Source: Henckelia pumila (Eukaryota > Streptophyta > Magnoliopsida > Lamiales > Gesneriaceae). From it: a stretch of DNA of 64,000 bases. Numbering within the stretch: position 1 is the first letter of the stretch; every line of letters starts with the position of its first letter. The translations under genes were made by a program, and so were the position numbers. Positions 23,268 to 36,543 of this stretch are shown here, in pieces. The stretch spans positions 1,550,001-1,614,000 of the forward strand of contig NC_133123.1 in assembly GCF_033568475.1 (NCBI RefSeq). Reading direction: 5' to 3'. A model generated the notes under the pieces. That model was not told the origin of the DNA. It made no database searches and worked only from the letters and a program-made list of their open reading frames with translations.

Positions 23268-25619
23268 CTATGCCCCACGGTCTAAACTTGAGTTGACTAG
23301 AAAATTAGGAAGTCCTATTTTGTACCCCAAACGCTTCACATCTTCTTGCACCCTTTCTCTATACTCCCCGAACGTAAAACTTCTGTAAACACGAGGCTCC
23401 ATGTTACTCTCTATGATCGAATCGTAGGATGGACAGAAGAAGTAAGCAGTCGAAAACCTCTCCTTCTCCGCGTTCGTCACCACTCTGTGCTCCACGCTTT
23501 TGTACACATCGTTGCTCCATGCCTGAAACGTTATCACAACATCATTCATCTATTTCATCAATTTCATCAATTTGGACAGCGGATTAAAAAATTATAAATA
23601 TTGCCAATTATATTTACTTGGAACAGATCACCGATGTTGATGATCAGGGCCTCGGGATTGGGTCGAACAGCTATCCATTTCCCGTCTTTCACTAGCTGAA
23701 GACCTCCTATGTGATCTTGGTGCAGCACGGTGAGGAAATCGCTATCCGTATGCGGCATTATTCCGAACATGTTGGGGTAACTCGGGCACCGCGGGTAGCG
23801 GTTCAATCGGAGGTAGCAAGTACTGGGAAGGCAGGTTTCTTTGAAATAATCAGACTTGCAGCCCAATTCCTCGGCTAGTATGTCCACCAACATTTGAGCT
23901 AGTTCAGACACCATTGCCGCGAATTGCTCCATTGTCGAGCTAAAAGTGTGACAAATAAATATGTAGAGTTCAATCAATAATGAAGCATGATTTGTTTATT
24001 AATGGTGGCTTAACTAAATGAAGGGGAAGGGGAGGGGGGAACATGCATGCAGGGGAAGGTACACAGTGGCAGCAGTATTTAGTACTGCTGCGGTCTGTGT
24101 CTGAGGATTAGGCACATGGAGAAGACAATGCCCTCTCCGCCATGTCTCGTTCTTTGAGACACTTTCGAAATACAATGTACATAAAAAACTGTCAACACAT
24201 GAATGAGTACTACTGTATTGCTTTGCCATATATGTCAAAAAGAATGACACACATAAAATTAATTAATTTGTGAGACATGGGATTTGCGTTTAGATGGAAA
24301 GAAAGGAATATTTATATGAAGATATAAAATGGGTAGATAGCCGGATTGGAATATATATACGCCAAAAATTATGATTATAAAAATAAGATAGATTATATTA
24401 AAAAAAAGATTAAAATGGCGTGCCCAAAACGACATGTAAATGAGAGGGAATGGGTTGGTTGTTAAGTATATTTGACCTGAGATTGTTGTAGCCACCCGAA
24501 CCCAATATATCACTGAGCAAAACGTGAAAAGCCTCGGACCAAGACAGCTGCTTCAAGCAGGTAGCGGAAGGAGTCCCCCATCGATAACTTCCGGTGGAGA
24601 AATTCAAATCTTTGCTGTTTGTTTTCTCATGGAATGGCCTCTTGAAAAGCTTGATTTGTTCATGCCTCATCCTTTCCAGTATGTCTGCAGAAATCCCATG
24701 GTTTATTACTTGAAAGAAACCCCACTCTTTGGAAGCTCGAGATATGTCCTTCTTGCATGCCTGCTTCTCGGACTCTCCGAGATTCATTCGGCTGAGGTCG
24801 ATTAACGGCAGCTGGCATTCTTCGATGACAGGAGGATCGGTGGGATTAATTATGTTCCTCTCATTCAAGATGCTGTTTTTGAAGAGATACTTGTAAGTTT
24901 GCTCAAATGGTGGATCAGAAGATTCTTCCATCCTCACAAGCTGAAACACCCAATTAATGATCAGTGGCATACACTATATACACATACATATGTATTATAC
25001 ATGTTAAGCTGATCATATATATCAGCAGGAATTTAGAGAAACATATATCAGAGAACTGGAAAACAAAAGATTTAATTTGTCTACGCTCCAGTACTCGATC
25101 ATCAATTAGTTTGAAACTTCGAAAGTTTGGGTATTCAGATCGGGTATAGGATCGGAGTAGAAACAACTATAGAGCATTGTTTCATAGAAAGTTGAGGTCA
25201 TGTGGTGGATGGTTCTAAAAGACAAGTGGAAAGAGAATAAAAATCATATTTTGACTATGTTTCTTGTTTTGTCCTCGATGAAAACGTTGCCTTATTTCTC
25301 TCCATTTGCACGCCTTTGATGAATTTGAAGACAGGGTCAAATCTGTCATTTAACACGCGTGAAACTGAATGCTAAATAAATTGACAATGTTCACCTTTAT
25401 AGCAGGACCCATTTACCTTTAATACAACTTTCTTCTCTTATCTTTTGATCAAAGATTTTCATAACATAAATAATTTTTCTTTTTTTCCTTGAAAAAAAAA
25501 AAAAAAGAAGAGTATACTCGGGAAACTTCTAAAGTAGAAAAATCAAACGATAGCTAGATATATCACTTAAATGTACTTACTTTGTTGAGATACTTCGATT
25601 GGTTCAAAGACAACACCAT
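23268..25619 (-). CDS. GA2ox8: Gibberellin 2-oxidase, C20 class (GA2ox8-like)
   Basis: Core exons on the minus strand: 24477-24931, 23618-23939 and 23268-23522, 343 aa from MEESSDPPF. This 2-oxoglutarate/Fe(II) dioxygenase inactivates gibberellins by 2-beta-hydroxylation; similarity to Arabidopsis GA2ox8 suggests C20 precursors as substrates. DIOX_N features include LPLIDLSR and SKEWGFFQVINHGIS. Iron ligands are H215, D217 (MPHTDSDF) and H271 (SVEHRVV); the 2-oxoglutarate-binding RFS is at 281-283. YRWGTPSATCLKQLSWSEAF is characteristic of the C20 group. The first intron has a GTCAAA donor and keeps the family's LSSTMEQF junction. A further exon at 25581-25619 (MVLSLNQSKYLNK) with a GTAAGT donor joins in frame to CTTGTGAGG upstream of the usual start, adding 16 residues; it may instead be untranslated. 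The symbol is by resemblance. Confidence 0.92.
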
Positions 25620-26196
25620 GTCGATTCCTTGGCTAGCTAGCTAATTCCCACTTTCTTGAGAAGTGAACTTTTGATCCTGCAAATGTTACAAATCATAAAG
25701 TCAAGAATGGCAACTAATTAGAAAAGAATCAATGCACGGTCTCTGTCATTTTGCACCAAACCCATATGAGAGGATGTGGTTAAATGTTTGCATGGCGATG
25801 TACACACACCACATGTATATATACATACAAACAAATGTGTTCACCAAGAATGTTTAAATGTTCACGTGGTGCCATATTTAGTATTAGTACTACACACACT
25901 TCAAGGCTACCAGAAACTGTAATTACATCCTATAATGTAATACTACTAGTAATCAATAACATAAACTTGATGCATACGTGCTACCGATCGATGTATTAGT
26001 TTTACATCAATGACTTGGAAGAAGCTTCAAGCTAGAGATGCGGGGAATGGTACGAGGATTAATGGCTTTTTGGGCTAGGGAGGGGGCGCCGTTTAGAGGG
26101 GAGAGGGTGGAAAGAGACTAGCTAGAGAGATATAGAAATGGTGTAGGATGCAAAGGATCGATTAGTTGTCCTAAAAGATTGGAGTGGGGTGGATAG

Positions 26197-26205
26197 ATAT
26201 TTATA
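26197..26205 (-). promoter_or_regulatory. Probable TATA box of the gibberellin 2-oxidase
   Basis: TATAAATAT on the minus strand, followed downstream by pyrimidine-rich CATTTCTATATCTCTC leader-type sequence. An alternative CTATATATAG lies at 26451-26460. Which is used decides leader length. Confidence 0.45.
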
Positions 26206-27720
26206 AGAGAAATGGGGGCCAGGCCATATGCAATAATTTTGAATTGAAAATTTTTCATAGGGATATGGTACTAGCTAGTTGAGGATTGAGAATCTATGTT
26301 AAGAGAGAGGAACACGCAGCTTGTAATACAACCACTAATCCAAACAATGTAATGTGTTTTTACCTTCTAAGAGACTCTCCCCGCTTGCCCTGAAAATACA
26401 AAGATTATTGCACCGGACGAGGTCGTGTTATGTTAGAGTACTACTCCGGCCTATATATAGGGCGCTCGCTAGCTGGTCCGAATTCGAATCGGATTGTATC
26501 TTACTATTTTAATTAAAAAATTGATTTTAATTTATAATTTGGATTCTCTGAGATATTCTACCAAATATAGAGATTACGACGAATTAAAGCAGTCAAGTCA
26601 AAAGTATGCAAAATAAACAAGTGAATGACAGACATAAAAGTCTTAGGTAAAAGACGACAGTGTTGCAGGGTTTCAGAAATTTCAGTGCTCAATATACATG
26701 AAATTTAAGTCAAAATTCATTAAAATTTGGCAAATTAATTATTATTATGTCATTGAGTTGATTCATTGGTCGGGTACATGCAAGGGTCGATGTTTCAGAA
26801 CACTCATTCGATGATGAGTAGCAATTTCAATGATATAGACATAAAGCTTTGGTGTAATATAGTCAAGCCATTCACATGGTCACAACAAATTAACATATAT
26901 TCCATGATACCAGACTACATGTTATATTGTCTACACCAAATATAGATTTTTCTTTTTTATGTATTCATAATCATACACACACCATCTAGATTGTATGTAA
27001 GAAATCGTGGCACGAGGTGTTGTCTCACAACATTGAATGAGATTTTGATCTTGAAATTCAACAGTGGATTAATGCTAACATTACGTCTATATGCGTATGA
27101 GAATCACAAAAATTATGGTTGTAATATAGCCAAACAGGTTGAATACTGAATTCAAATGATTGAACTTAGTGTCATGAAACTTACTATATGTGAATTAATT
27201 TTACAATAACATAAAAATTGAGTGAAGTTGTAAGAACTAATATAATTTATATATATACGGGTCATGCATATTGATCCTTAATTTGAGAAACATGCCGCTA
27301 TATATGACGATTTTTCTCATGGCTGAATTCTTGTTTTTTCATGTCATATGCATTTATTATGTGATGTTTGGACTATATTTTTATGGGTTATGCTACATGT
27401 ATATTGTATGTTGTAAATTGGGTTACACATTGTGTTTTGCAACGACAAAACTATCTTAATTTTAATGCTATTTTTGAAAGATTTTTTTTTCAGTGTATGG
27501 ATAATTTTGTGATTTTAAATTCAATAAGAATTTAATGTGAAAGGATTTTTACATCGTAAGTCATTTTCCTTTTTTTTATAACTGAAGCGTATATAGTATG
27601 TGTATTAATTAATGGTCTCATGTTAATCAATTGGTGTATAGATCCTTTTGATTATTTTGGTGGATCGAGTGCATGATAAACAAAATTTTACAATTACTGC
27701 AGTCCGATATAAGATAAGAA

Positions 27721-28024
27721 TTAAGGTTGCGCTTGGATGGAAGTATTTCAAATCTATGAATTTCGATTTCAATTTTAGGGTTAACAATGAAATATAAAAA
27801 AATCTTAAATTCATAACTTGATTATTTACATATTAGTTAAAAGGATTAAAATGGATTCTAAATGACCACTTTATTGAATGAACTTGAAATCCGTCATAAT
27901 TATCATGAAATATTATACAAACAAAAAAGAAATTGATTTGATGTTTATGGTGGTACTTTCCTAAACAACAAAAGTATATTTGAAATCCATGAATTTGAAA
28001 TTTTTTTAGCTGAACACAACCTAA
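27721..28024. mobile_element. Tourist-like MITE, about 304 bp
   Basis: Ends TTAAGGTTGCGCTTGG and CTGAACACAACCTAA are imperfect inverted repeats. Subterminal AAATC(T/C)ATGAATTT words are also inverted between the two sides. Size and TTA/TAA edges fit PIF/Harbinger MITEs. Confidence 0.65.
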
Positions 28025-28920
28025 AATACTTTGCATCCTTTGATTTGATGCTGTTTAAATAAAATTTTTAATGCATGATCAATATATATTCATATTAATT
28101 GTCACCGGAGTCTTCCATCAAGAATTTTAAAAATTGAGCATGTATTAATTTCCAACGATTTTTATATACGAGAAAATACAGAGGTGGCAGAATGACCTTT
28201 TGGTTGGTGCTACAAATTAATGTTGGCCTTTGGTGAAAAGTTTCCAACAAAAATATTATATATTATATATATATTTATAAACACACATATATTGTTCCAA
28301 CAAATTAAATTTGGTTTTTTCTCATCTTTTTGACACATTTAAGAAGCATTGCAAACATAACAACATTGTAGAATAGAATTTTTGACCGATTAATAAATAA
28401 TATTGTATGGGATTATCCGATCGGATTAAAATACAATATCGTCGTAAACAGATATTTAATATTTTATATATAAAATAATCAATCTGGAGTAAGCGATGAT
28501 GATAAATCCACCCATGCATCAATATCCAAGTCTCTTATTTTCATTTGGCTGTCCTTCTTCCAAGTCTCTGCTTTTACAATCTCTCCAATGAATCTAGGAA
28601 CAGTGCACATTATTAACTACTCTCGGACCCAACTGTATTAACGGCACACAGTCTACTTCTAATTATTATATGTCGGCATTCCCCAATATATATTTTTTTA
28701 TTTTTTTTATATATTTATGTATGTAAATGAAATAGGGAAAAATTGAAATCTAGAGTCCCAATCACATGCCTAATCTTGAGTCCTTATCAATTTAATTCAG
28801 GAAAACAAAATTATGTGTAGGACGAGAATTTAAAGCCATCATGTGCTTTTGCCCGAGGAGAAATTAAGGGCACTCAAAAACTTGTTCCCCTATTCACGGC
28901 ACTCGTAATTTAAATATTAC

Positions 28921-28946
28921 TAGTCGCAAGCGTGTTAAAATATTAA

Positions 28947-28991
<45 letters not shown>

Positions 28992-29180
28992 GTTTTTTTT
29001 ACACGCGTTGCATATTTTTGCAGTTGAAATAATTATTTAAATATGATTTTTTTGTTATTTTCAAGTTAATGAATTTTAACATTATTTTTTTATATTAAGA
29101 GAGATATAACCATTTAAAATTTAGAAGTATAGATATAAATTTAAAACATATTTAAATAATTTAAAAGATTTGAAAATTGG
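28921..29180. repeat. Dispersed AT-rich repeat, copy 2, with CTAG-type left end
   Basis: It matches 5560-5770 over its right part (GTTATTTTCAAGTTAATG and following words). The left edge ACTAGTCGCAAGCGTGTT, with a small CGC..GCG hairpin, could be a minus-strand Helitron 3' end, but the hairpin is weak. Confidence 0.45.
28949..28991. repeat. (ATT)n microsatellite
   Basis: More than a dozen uninterrupted ATT units. Confidence 0.9.
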
Positions 29181-31377
29181 GTAATGTTACACCAAAAAAC
29201 AAAAAGTAGTTACTCTAAATGTCTATGTTTTATAATATAATAAATTTAAAACAGATTTAAATATATTTTTTACAAAATCTTGTTCATATGATCATGGCAC
29301 TTGATACATAGACATAATAAAAGTAAATTTATGCATGACATGGTGTCGACGCGATTCTGATTATCATTGATGCAAATGACATTTGATATTGTTTATGTAG
29401 AGTTAGATACTATATATCAATATGTTGAACTGAAATTGAGAAATCCGACGAAAATATAATTATATGTGCATGAAAAGATCAACTTATTGTATCAATATAA
29501 AAAATTTGACCAATTTATTTACGCCCGTCTCCCTACTTCATTAGCCATTAGCCAGATCAAATCAAACCTAATTAGTTTCTAATGATACAAATTTATGGTC
29601 GTACAGAAATAACATAGTACTTATAAGATTAACCGATGGTGCCGACAAGCTAGCTTAATTATGGAAAAAATGATGAAGAAAAAATATCGAGTCAGAATCA
29701 TAGACACGACGTCACTTGTCAACATACCTTAATTATTTTATATAATTTACATGATAGTTTTCTTTTCTACCTACAGAATTTACATGCGCACATGATGTGC
29801 TCAAATTTCCAAATCAAACATTAGAATAATTAAAAAGCGGCAGATCTAATCATGGGTTGTGGGCCAAACAATGATATGAAATATGCAAAATTCTCTTGAC
29901 TAATAATTGAAATGCTTTCGAAACCACACTCTTTTTGTACAAAAAGGTGATTCACAACCCCCCTGATCAAAAAACGTGCCATTCAATAATATTGCTCATA
30001 AAAATCAAAATAAATATCAATTAAAACTTAAATCATTTTTAATGTTTATTTACTAAAAAAATTTAAAAAAAAAATCAACACAAATTCTTAACCAAACATT
30101 AATCCTCAAAACTTGTCAATATTCTCCATGATATTATGCATATGGCTCTCCAGTTTCCACGATTTCCTACAAATCGAGCACAATCCAGAATACAATTATT
30201 GCCAAAAAAAAAAAAAAAAAAAAAAACTAGTAAAATCTTAGAATATAAATGCTGAACAGAATATAAATGGGGTCAGGTGACATTTATTTTGCTGGCCAGT
30301 CGAAATCTGCGGAACATTATCTAACTTAAGATCGTAATTAATAAAGGGACCCAAATGACTGATAATCATTTATAAATAATGGCAAAGCAAGTGATACAAA
30401 TTTCAGTTGAACCGGGCCGGCCGACGTCCGTGTACAATTTGGGTACACATGATGTGATGTGGCTGGGAACCCCACTTAACTAATTACTATGATATATTAG
30501 ATTTGTACTTGTAATTATCTTCTTTTTAGAATCTGATGGAACATATTTAATTTTGGATAAGATAGAAAACTCGACGTGGGGTATGCATATACACACAAAA
30601 AGTTTTATCGGATTGGTTCTTGGAATCATATGCTATTACGTACAATAAAATATCTACAACACCAATAGTGTTTTGTTAAAACTATCCCTTTATTTTAAAA
30701 TTTCTTCAAACGAAGTATTCTGAAGATTTTTAGATGCCCTTTGTTAGATATATGTTGTTTTTAATTACACGGTTGAATTTATAAAACTGACGTGCAAATT
30801 AATTGGATGATAATGTAAACAAATGAGTGGGAAAAGAATGGAATTCGATGGAAGAGGTCTCAATCAAGTGTCAGTCGGGACATGAAATTGTGGGTGCATG
30901 AATCAAAAATCGCAAATTTTGATAAACAAAACAAAAGGCTGCAGTTGATTTAGGGGTCAATCATTAGGAGATTCGGCCTTTCCAAATTAATCAAAGACGT
31001 GGCATTCCATTTGCTTTCCTGGCCCTCACCTCATCAACTTCGAAACAAAATTTCATGTGGAATTTATTTCTTTTCCCCAGACTTTGGTATATTTTAAAGT
31101 TCTATATGAATAATACCGATCCATTATTATATGTAGTCATGAAGTTGATTTCAATTTCCATAAACTTATTTGGTTTATGCAAACACTAACATTTTATTAG
31201 GTGTTTTCAACTATTTTCTATGGAACAAGATTTCGGTTTTGCTGTAATTTCACTTGCTTAATATATTATTTTAAGCGCCGATAGATCTATGATAATATGT
31301 TTAACTCTCTCTTACCAAATCTTTTTCTAGTAAGCTTGCAGTCGTTGACGTACAAGGTTTTTTTTTAATGATATTCT

Positions 31378-31830
31378 TATCTCACATTGGTTAAAATGAA
31401 AGTTTAAAATAGCATGTAAGATATTACAATAAACTCTCATGATAACTGGAGTTATAAATATCCTCGTAAATCAATGATGAATAAGAAATAGTTGTCATAG
31501 ATATGTTTTGTGCAATCATGATTATTGGGACTTGAGCTCGATGCGTGACATAATAGTATCAAGAGATGAGTTACCATGAAATGAGAGTGTTCTGTGTGTG
31601 AAAGCTCTACCTCTTAAATTTGTGGGGAAAAGTGGTACACAACGAGAGCCACGTCTAGATTTTTAGCTCTGGTGGATAGAGAGGTTAGGCATGACGAGGA
31701 TGTCGAGACTGGTGGATCGAGGGGTTAGGTCAATATGAGGACGTCGAGAGGTGATTGTGATATCTTTGTCCTATTATTGACCAGTCCTGTGGTCTGGGGG
31801 CGTGGTGTGACAGTTTTCTAGTTTGGTTTG
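31378..31830. repeat. Possible middle-repetitive element
   Basis: Starts near TCTCACATTGGTTAAAAT, a type of sequence often dispersed in plant genomes. It contains two related stretches with GGTGGAT(A/C)GAG(A/G)GGTTAGG and GA(T/C)GTCGAGA. Its base composition differs from the flanks. No end structure was found, so classification is open. Confidence 0.35.
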
Positions 31831-32327
31831 CGTGACACTATCATGATTTGCGAGATTCAGTGTTAGGCAGTAGATTATGAAAATTATTTACCAAGTTTAC
31901 ACGCACAAAAAAAAATAGTGGTCACAACTTCTAATCTATTATTAAATTTTCCAAATTTCTTTTTTTTAAGTTAAAGTTAGATTATGCGTCAAACATAAGT
32001 ATGTTAGGTCAAAAATCAATTGCATTGACTTTATAAATTATAAATACTGACAGGGTTGTAATTTCAAAAAGAATTTGGAAATTGAGATTCAATCACAAAA
32101 GCTATGATAGTTGGCAAATATTTTAAATTTCTTTTGAGATGAAATTGAATAAAGAAGAATTCTCAAGATAAATAAATAAAAAATATAAGTAATAGAAGAA
32201 AAGTAGACGAAACGTTAAACATCAGAAGGTCAAAATTGTAATTTCAGTTACCCCTCACCACCAACACCACCCTTCCCCGCTAAAAATCTCTGGATCCCCA
32301 ATTTACCAGTCGTCCGGAGCACTGCCG

Positions 32328-35300
32328 ATGGCGCCACCCGCAGCGGCGGCGTCTATCCACTTCTGCGTGCTGACAATGATAATAACGGCGTCACTTCTCG
32401 TTCACCCCTCCGTCGCCATCTACTGCGACGAGGATGATTGCTATGATCTCTTAGGGTAGGTGAACCTTAGTACGCCGACTCTCCCTACGGTTCTCTTCAG
32501 TCTTTTAACTCCATTTTTCATCTTTGTTGTAATTTTCAAGTGTCACTCAAAATGCCAATTCTTCGGAGATCAAGAAGGCTTACTACAAGCTGTCTCTTAA
32601 GTAGTAAGTCAATTTTATTTGGTTTTTATGTAACACAGTTTATTGCTTGGTTTTAATTCGATTTTTAGATTAATTAATTTATTTATGTGATATTACTTCA
32701 GTCATCCGGATAAAAATCCCGATCCTGATTCGAGGAAGCTGTTCGTGAAAATTGCTAATGCTTATGAGGTAGTTTATTGGCACTTTTTTTCTTCCTGTTC
32801 TACAATCGATTGGATTTTTGTGAATTATAAGCATACGGCGTGAACCTTGATTTATTGTTTCCAAGTGCTCTATATCTCTGTTATGCATTAAACGTATATT
32901 CTAAAACAAAAATGTTGTTCAAGAGTATGTACAAATATTGATCATACAGAAGAGTTAAGTTAACTGGTAAAGTTTCAAACTTTGATGATAATTTAATTTG
33001 TTTGCTCGAAATGTGACTTTCGACGTTGATCAGAATTCACGAAATAATCGTCAAATAATAAAGCAATGTAAATATTGGATTTCTCATGTGGTTTTTTTGT
33101 AGACCTTGGATTGAGATTTTTTTGTATGTTGGATAATGACTTTTTGGGTAAAGAACAGTTCCCTGTTTTTTGCAGTTCCATTTTATAATGTATTACCCCT
33201 TACTTCCATTTTTAGATCCTCAAAGATGAAACCACCAGGGAGCAGTACGATTATGCAATTGCACATCCAGAAGAGGTTAGTTTGATATATGTTTGTGCTG
33301 AAATTGTGAAGTATGTATTCCTAATATTTTAGAAAGACATCCCATTCCCTGCTATCAAGTTCATGTATCTAATGGATATGATTTCTTCTGTAGTACTGTT
33401 AGCTGCTCGTAATAGCAAATAGATTTACCTTTGGTTTTTAACTTGCAAGTTGGGAAATTATCCCTCCCCCAAATACAAACATATGTACAGAGTGAAGCAT
33501 GTCGTCACAGCTCCAAATATCCCTAGGTATCATTGAATTGGTTTGACTTCTTTCATTCCGTCACTATCAATTCATGTATTTAAATGAATAATTCACTTCA
33601 AGTTCAATGTATCTGATCATTGGACAGCTAACCACATGGAAAATCTGGTGTTTCATGACACTTTCTCTCTCCCCCCTTTTCCTAATATGTTGCCTCATGC
33701 CTCATGTTTATTTGTGCTGTCATTATCATGTCATGTTTTGTTGTCCAGTCATTGCTTTGAATTTCGAAATTCCAATCATTCTAGACCGCCAATTGATAAG
33801 TGGCAGATATTTGGAGAGATATTTTTTACATTCCACGTGTATATCAATACTGTATGATTTTTACTCATGCAAATGCTAATCAGGCACGGAGGATAATTAG
33901 ATGTTCATTCGGCATTTTTCATCCAAAAAGAATTATTAAAGTTTTATGCATCTTAATTTCAGTTCTTTGCTCTGATATTAATCAATACTGGCCCTATCTA
34001 TCCATTAGGTATTCTACAATGCAGCTCGATACTACCATGCTTACTATGGTCATAAGACAGTAAGTTCCTTTTCCATATTTTAGTCACTTTTATAACTGTA
34101 ATTTACACAATTAGTTGCGAAATGTTAAATCACGTCGTTGTATAAAAGACGCATCATCCAATCTTACTTGAGTGTGTTAATTTCTATTTGATAGGATACA
34201 CGTGCTGTCCTCGTGGGTCTTCTTTTGGTGCTCTCAGCATTTCAGTATCTAAACCAGTGGACGAGGTATAAGCAGGTAACTGGAAATTTTGCTCAACATC
34301 GTTGAGATTGGTTTGCAAGATTTCGCTAATTGGACTACGACAATATAATCAGAGTGTAAAATAGTATTCCTTTATGCTTATTTTTTTGTCTTCTAAATGG
34401 AATTTGAGAGAGGAAATTTGGCTGCTGTTCTATCCCTCTTCTTGTGCTTAATAAATTAATATTCGGCTATTTGCCTTGGTAAATTCAAAGAGCAAGCCAC
34501 TATACATGAAACTCTGACTCTTTCCTCTTCGTTTCATTCTTTGTGGCCAGTTGATCATCTCTTGTTCTATTATTTTAGGCTGTTGATATGGTCAAGAGAA
34601 CTCCAGCTTACAAAAATAAGCTCAAGGCTTTGGAACTTGAACGCATGGGTGGGGTGACTAAGAAGAAGAAGAGTAGCAAGCAGATTGACAAGTATGACTC
34701 ATCATAAATGGCTGTCCAGTATTTATATCCTCACATGCATTTAGTGGATCGCCATCCTGCTGCGTTTTCTTGCACTGGATTAAAAATGCACGCATTTCTC
34801 GTCTTTTTGAGGCTGATCTGAACACGGCCAAGCTGATTTTGTAGCCAGTATTGGAAATAATAATGGATTGAAGTTATATTTCTTTTGGCAGGAACATGGA
34901 AGAAGAGCTTAGCAAGGAACTAGAACTTCAGATAAAGGGAGCAGAAAAACCCACTGTTTGGGGACTTCTCGGCATTAGTTTCATTTTACTTCCTTTCACT
35001 GTGGGGAAGGTCGGTATATGCGCATTATTTGAGTAATGGGCAAACTATCTGAAAGCCATTATTTTACCTGTTGATCTCAATTTCTGTAAAAATTGCTCCA
35101 GTATATTAATTTACGCAGAAGCTGCTATTGAAATTTGGAACATATAATAGCAAATAACTACCAGTTACTTTCACCTACAGTTGCTATTATGGAATGGAAG
35201 TTGGTTCTGGAGGTACAAGGTGAAACAAGCGCCATATTCTTTTGAAGATGCTTCATACTTAACAAGAACGTCCTTAGGGATGCCTTTCGACTCATGGAAA

Positions 35301-35686
35301 TATATGGGTATTTGATAAATTTTCATCAATACATGATAATGGTTTGAAATTTGTCAAATTATTTCTTGGTCTTATCTTCCAAAAAAAATTACTTTCAATA
35401 GTAATGGTTTTAACTTTTTTGGTATTTAATCTTCCTGAAATGAAAGTATGGAAGGAAAAATAGCGATTATAGATTTATAATCCTGTGTGCGCACTTCTTT
35501 ACAGTTGTTTTAGCGTAGATTTCTCATGCATTTCAATGACAAACGGAACTTTTCATCTGATCTTGGCTTTTGGGCATGTCAGATGAATCAACCAGAGAAA
35601 ATCTTGTTCATAGACGACTCTGGGAGAAAACCAACTTCCAAAGCTACATGGCAGAGATGCGAAAAGAATCAAAGCGCAGAAGATAG
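32328..35686 (+). CDS. ER-membrane DnaJ protein (DNAJC25 / plant dnaJ 50-like)
   Basis: Ten exons with GT..AG junctions and matching phases: 32328-32455, 32541-32603, 32702-32768, 33216-33275, 34009-34059, 34195-34275, 34579-34691, 34892-35009, 35181-35307, 35583-35686; 303 aa. An N-terminal signal sequence (FCVLTMIITASLLVHPSVA) precedes the J-domain at about residues 34-100: CYDLLGVTQNANSSEIKKAY, the HPD motif at 65-67 (YHPDKNPD), and DETTREQYDYA. A hydrophobic span follows at about 127-143 (AVLVGLLLVLSAFQYL), then a Lys-rich charged loop, a second span at about 208-227 (VWGLLGISFILLPFTVG), and a basic end (KESKRRR). This matches DNAJC25-type proteins, thought to stimulate the Hsp70 BiP at the ER membrane. 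The basic C-terminus could aid ER retention. Confidence 0.92.
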
Positions 35687-36543
35687 AAGATTTATCGATG
35701 AAATCCGGTAGCTGAGAGGACCGTTTGCTTGTAGCTTTATGGTAGAATTCACGCCCATTTGGTGGAGATTTTTTATAAAAATTTTGACAATTAAATACTT
35801 CTATACTAGAATAGAGAGACCCCAATATTTATTTTATTATTATTATTTGCATTTTCTGCATCTCAACTGAATGCCGAATAATTATAGGACATTACTAGGA
35901 AATTCTCGCAAAGTTCAGTGTTGGAATTGAGTTTTTTAAATTGTTATACGGTGAATACGGTTACCTTGAAAACCACATAACAATATTGATGATGATTTGG
36001 TCTATATTTTTTTTTTGAATCACTATGGTCTTTATTTATTTAATCGGAGTTTGAAGAAGGGGAGGGAGAAGGAGCCCTTGACCCGCAAAAGAGCAATTTA
36101 ATAAGAGAGTTCGGATTGAAATTTAGGTTATTAGACCCATTTGCTAGGAATCTAGTGTGGCGGCTGTATTGATCGAAAAATACATCAAGGAAAAACACAT
36201 GGTGTGCTCTGTCTATGTGTTCTGTCATCGACAGAACCCATCGACGTAGTTCCTTGATGTGCAGAAAATTTGAGCCATTGGAGATACACCTTGGGGTAGT
36301 TAGCATCGACAAATCCCCAATGGTGTCGATTCCCCTGCCATCACAAACCTGTCTATCTCCCTCAACCTCGCGTTAGTTTTTTTTTAGTATTTTAACCTTC
36401 TATAAAAGGTATTTTAGTGTTTGCTTGTGTGGAAACGATGATTACATAATGCAAGGAAAAAATTGTTCGCATGTCTTGATAAAAACAACATGATTCCAAA
36501 GTAGATGCACTTTGAATGCTGACGATTTTGGTCATTTAATACA
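35687..36543. other. Intergenic between convergent DnaJ and CRIPT genes
   Basis: Carries both 3' untranslated regions. An 11-bp inverted repeat (ACATCAAGGAA near 36182 and TTCCTTGATGT near 36250) and a TTCTGTC..GACAGAA hairpin between its arms are visible. A 90-codon minus-strand frame across it has no recognised domain. Confidence 0.4.

Larger units (their letters stand above)
26470..32327. other. 5.8-kb gene-poor intergenic region
   Basis: No protein gene can be supported. It contains a Tourist-like MITE, an ATT microsatellite, a dispersed repeat copy, an A-homopolymer near 30198-30225 and a middle-repetitive stretch at 31378-31830, listed separately. The rest is AT-rich sequence without clear structure. 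Confidence 0.5.

Noticed and set aside
28921-28992. CRISPR-like or telomere-like array
   Set aside because: It is a simple ATT microsatellite without spacers.
36040-36312. 90-codon minus-strand frame between DnaJ and CRIPT
   Set aside because: No recognisable domain, and it overlaps the 3' regions and a hairpin; not enough to call a gene.
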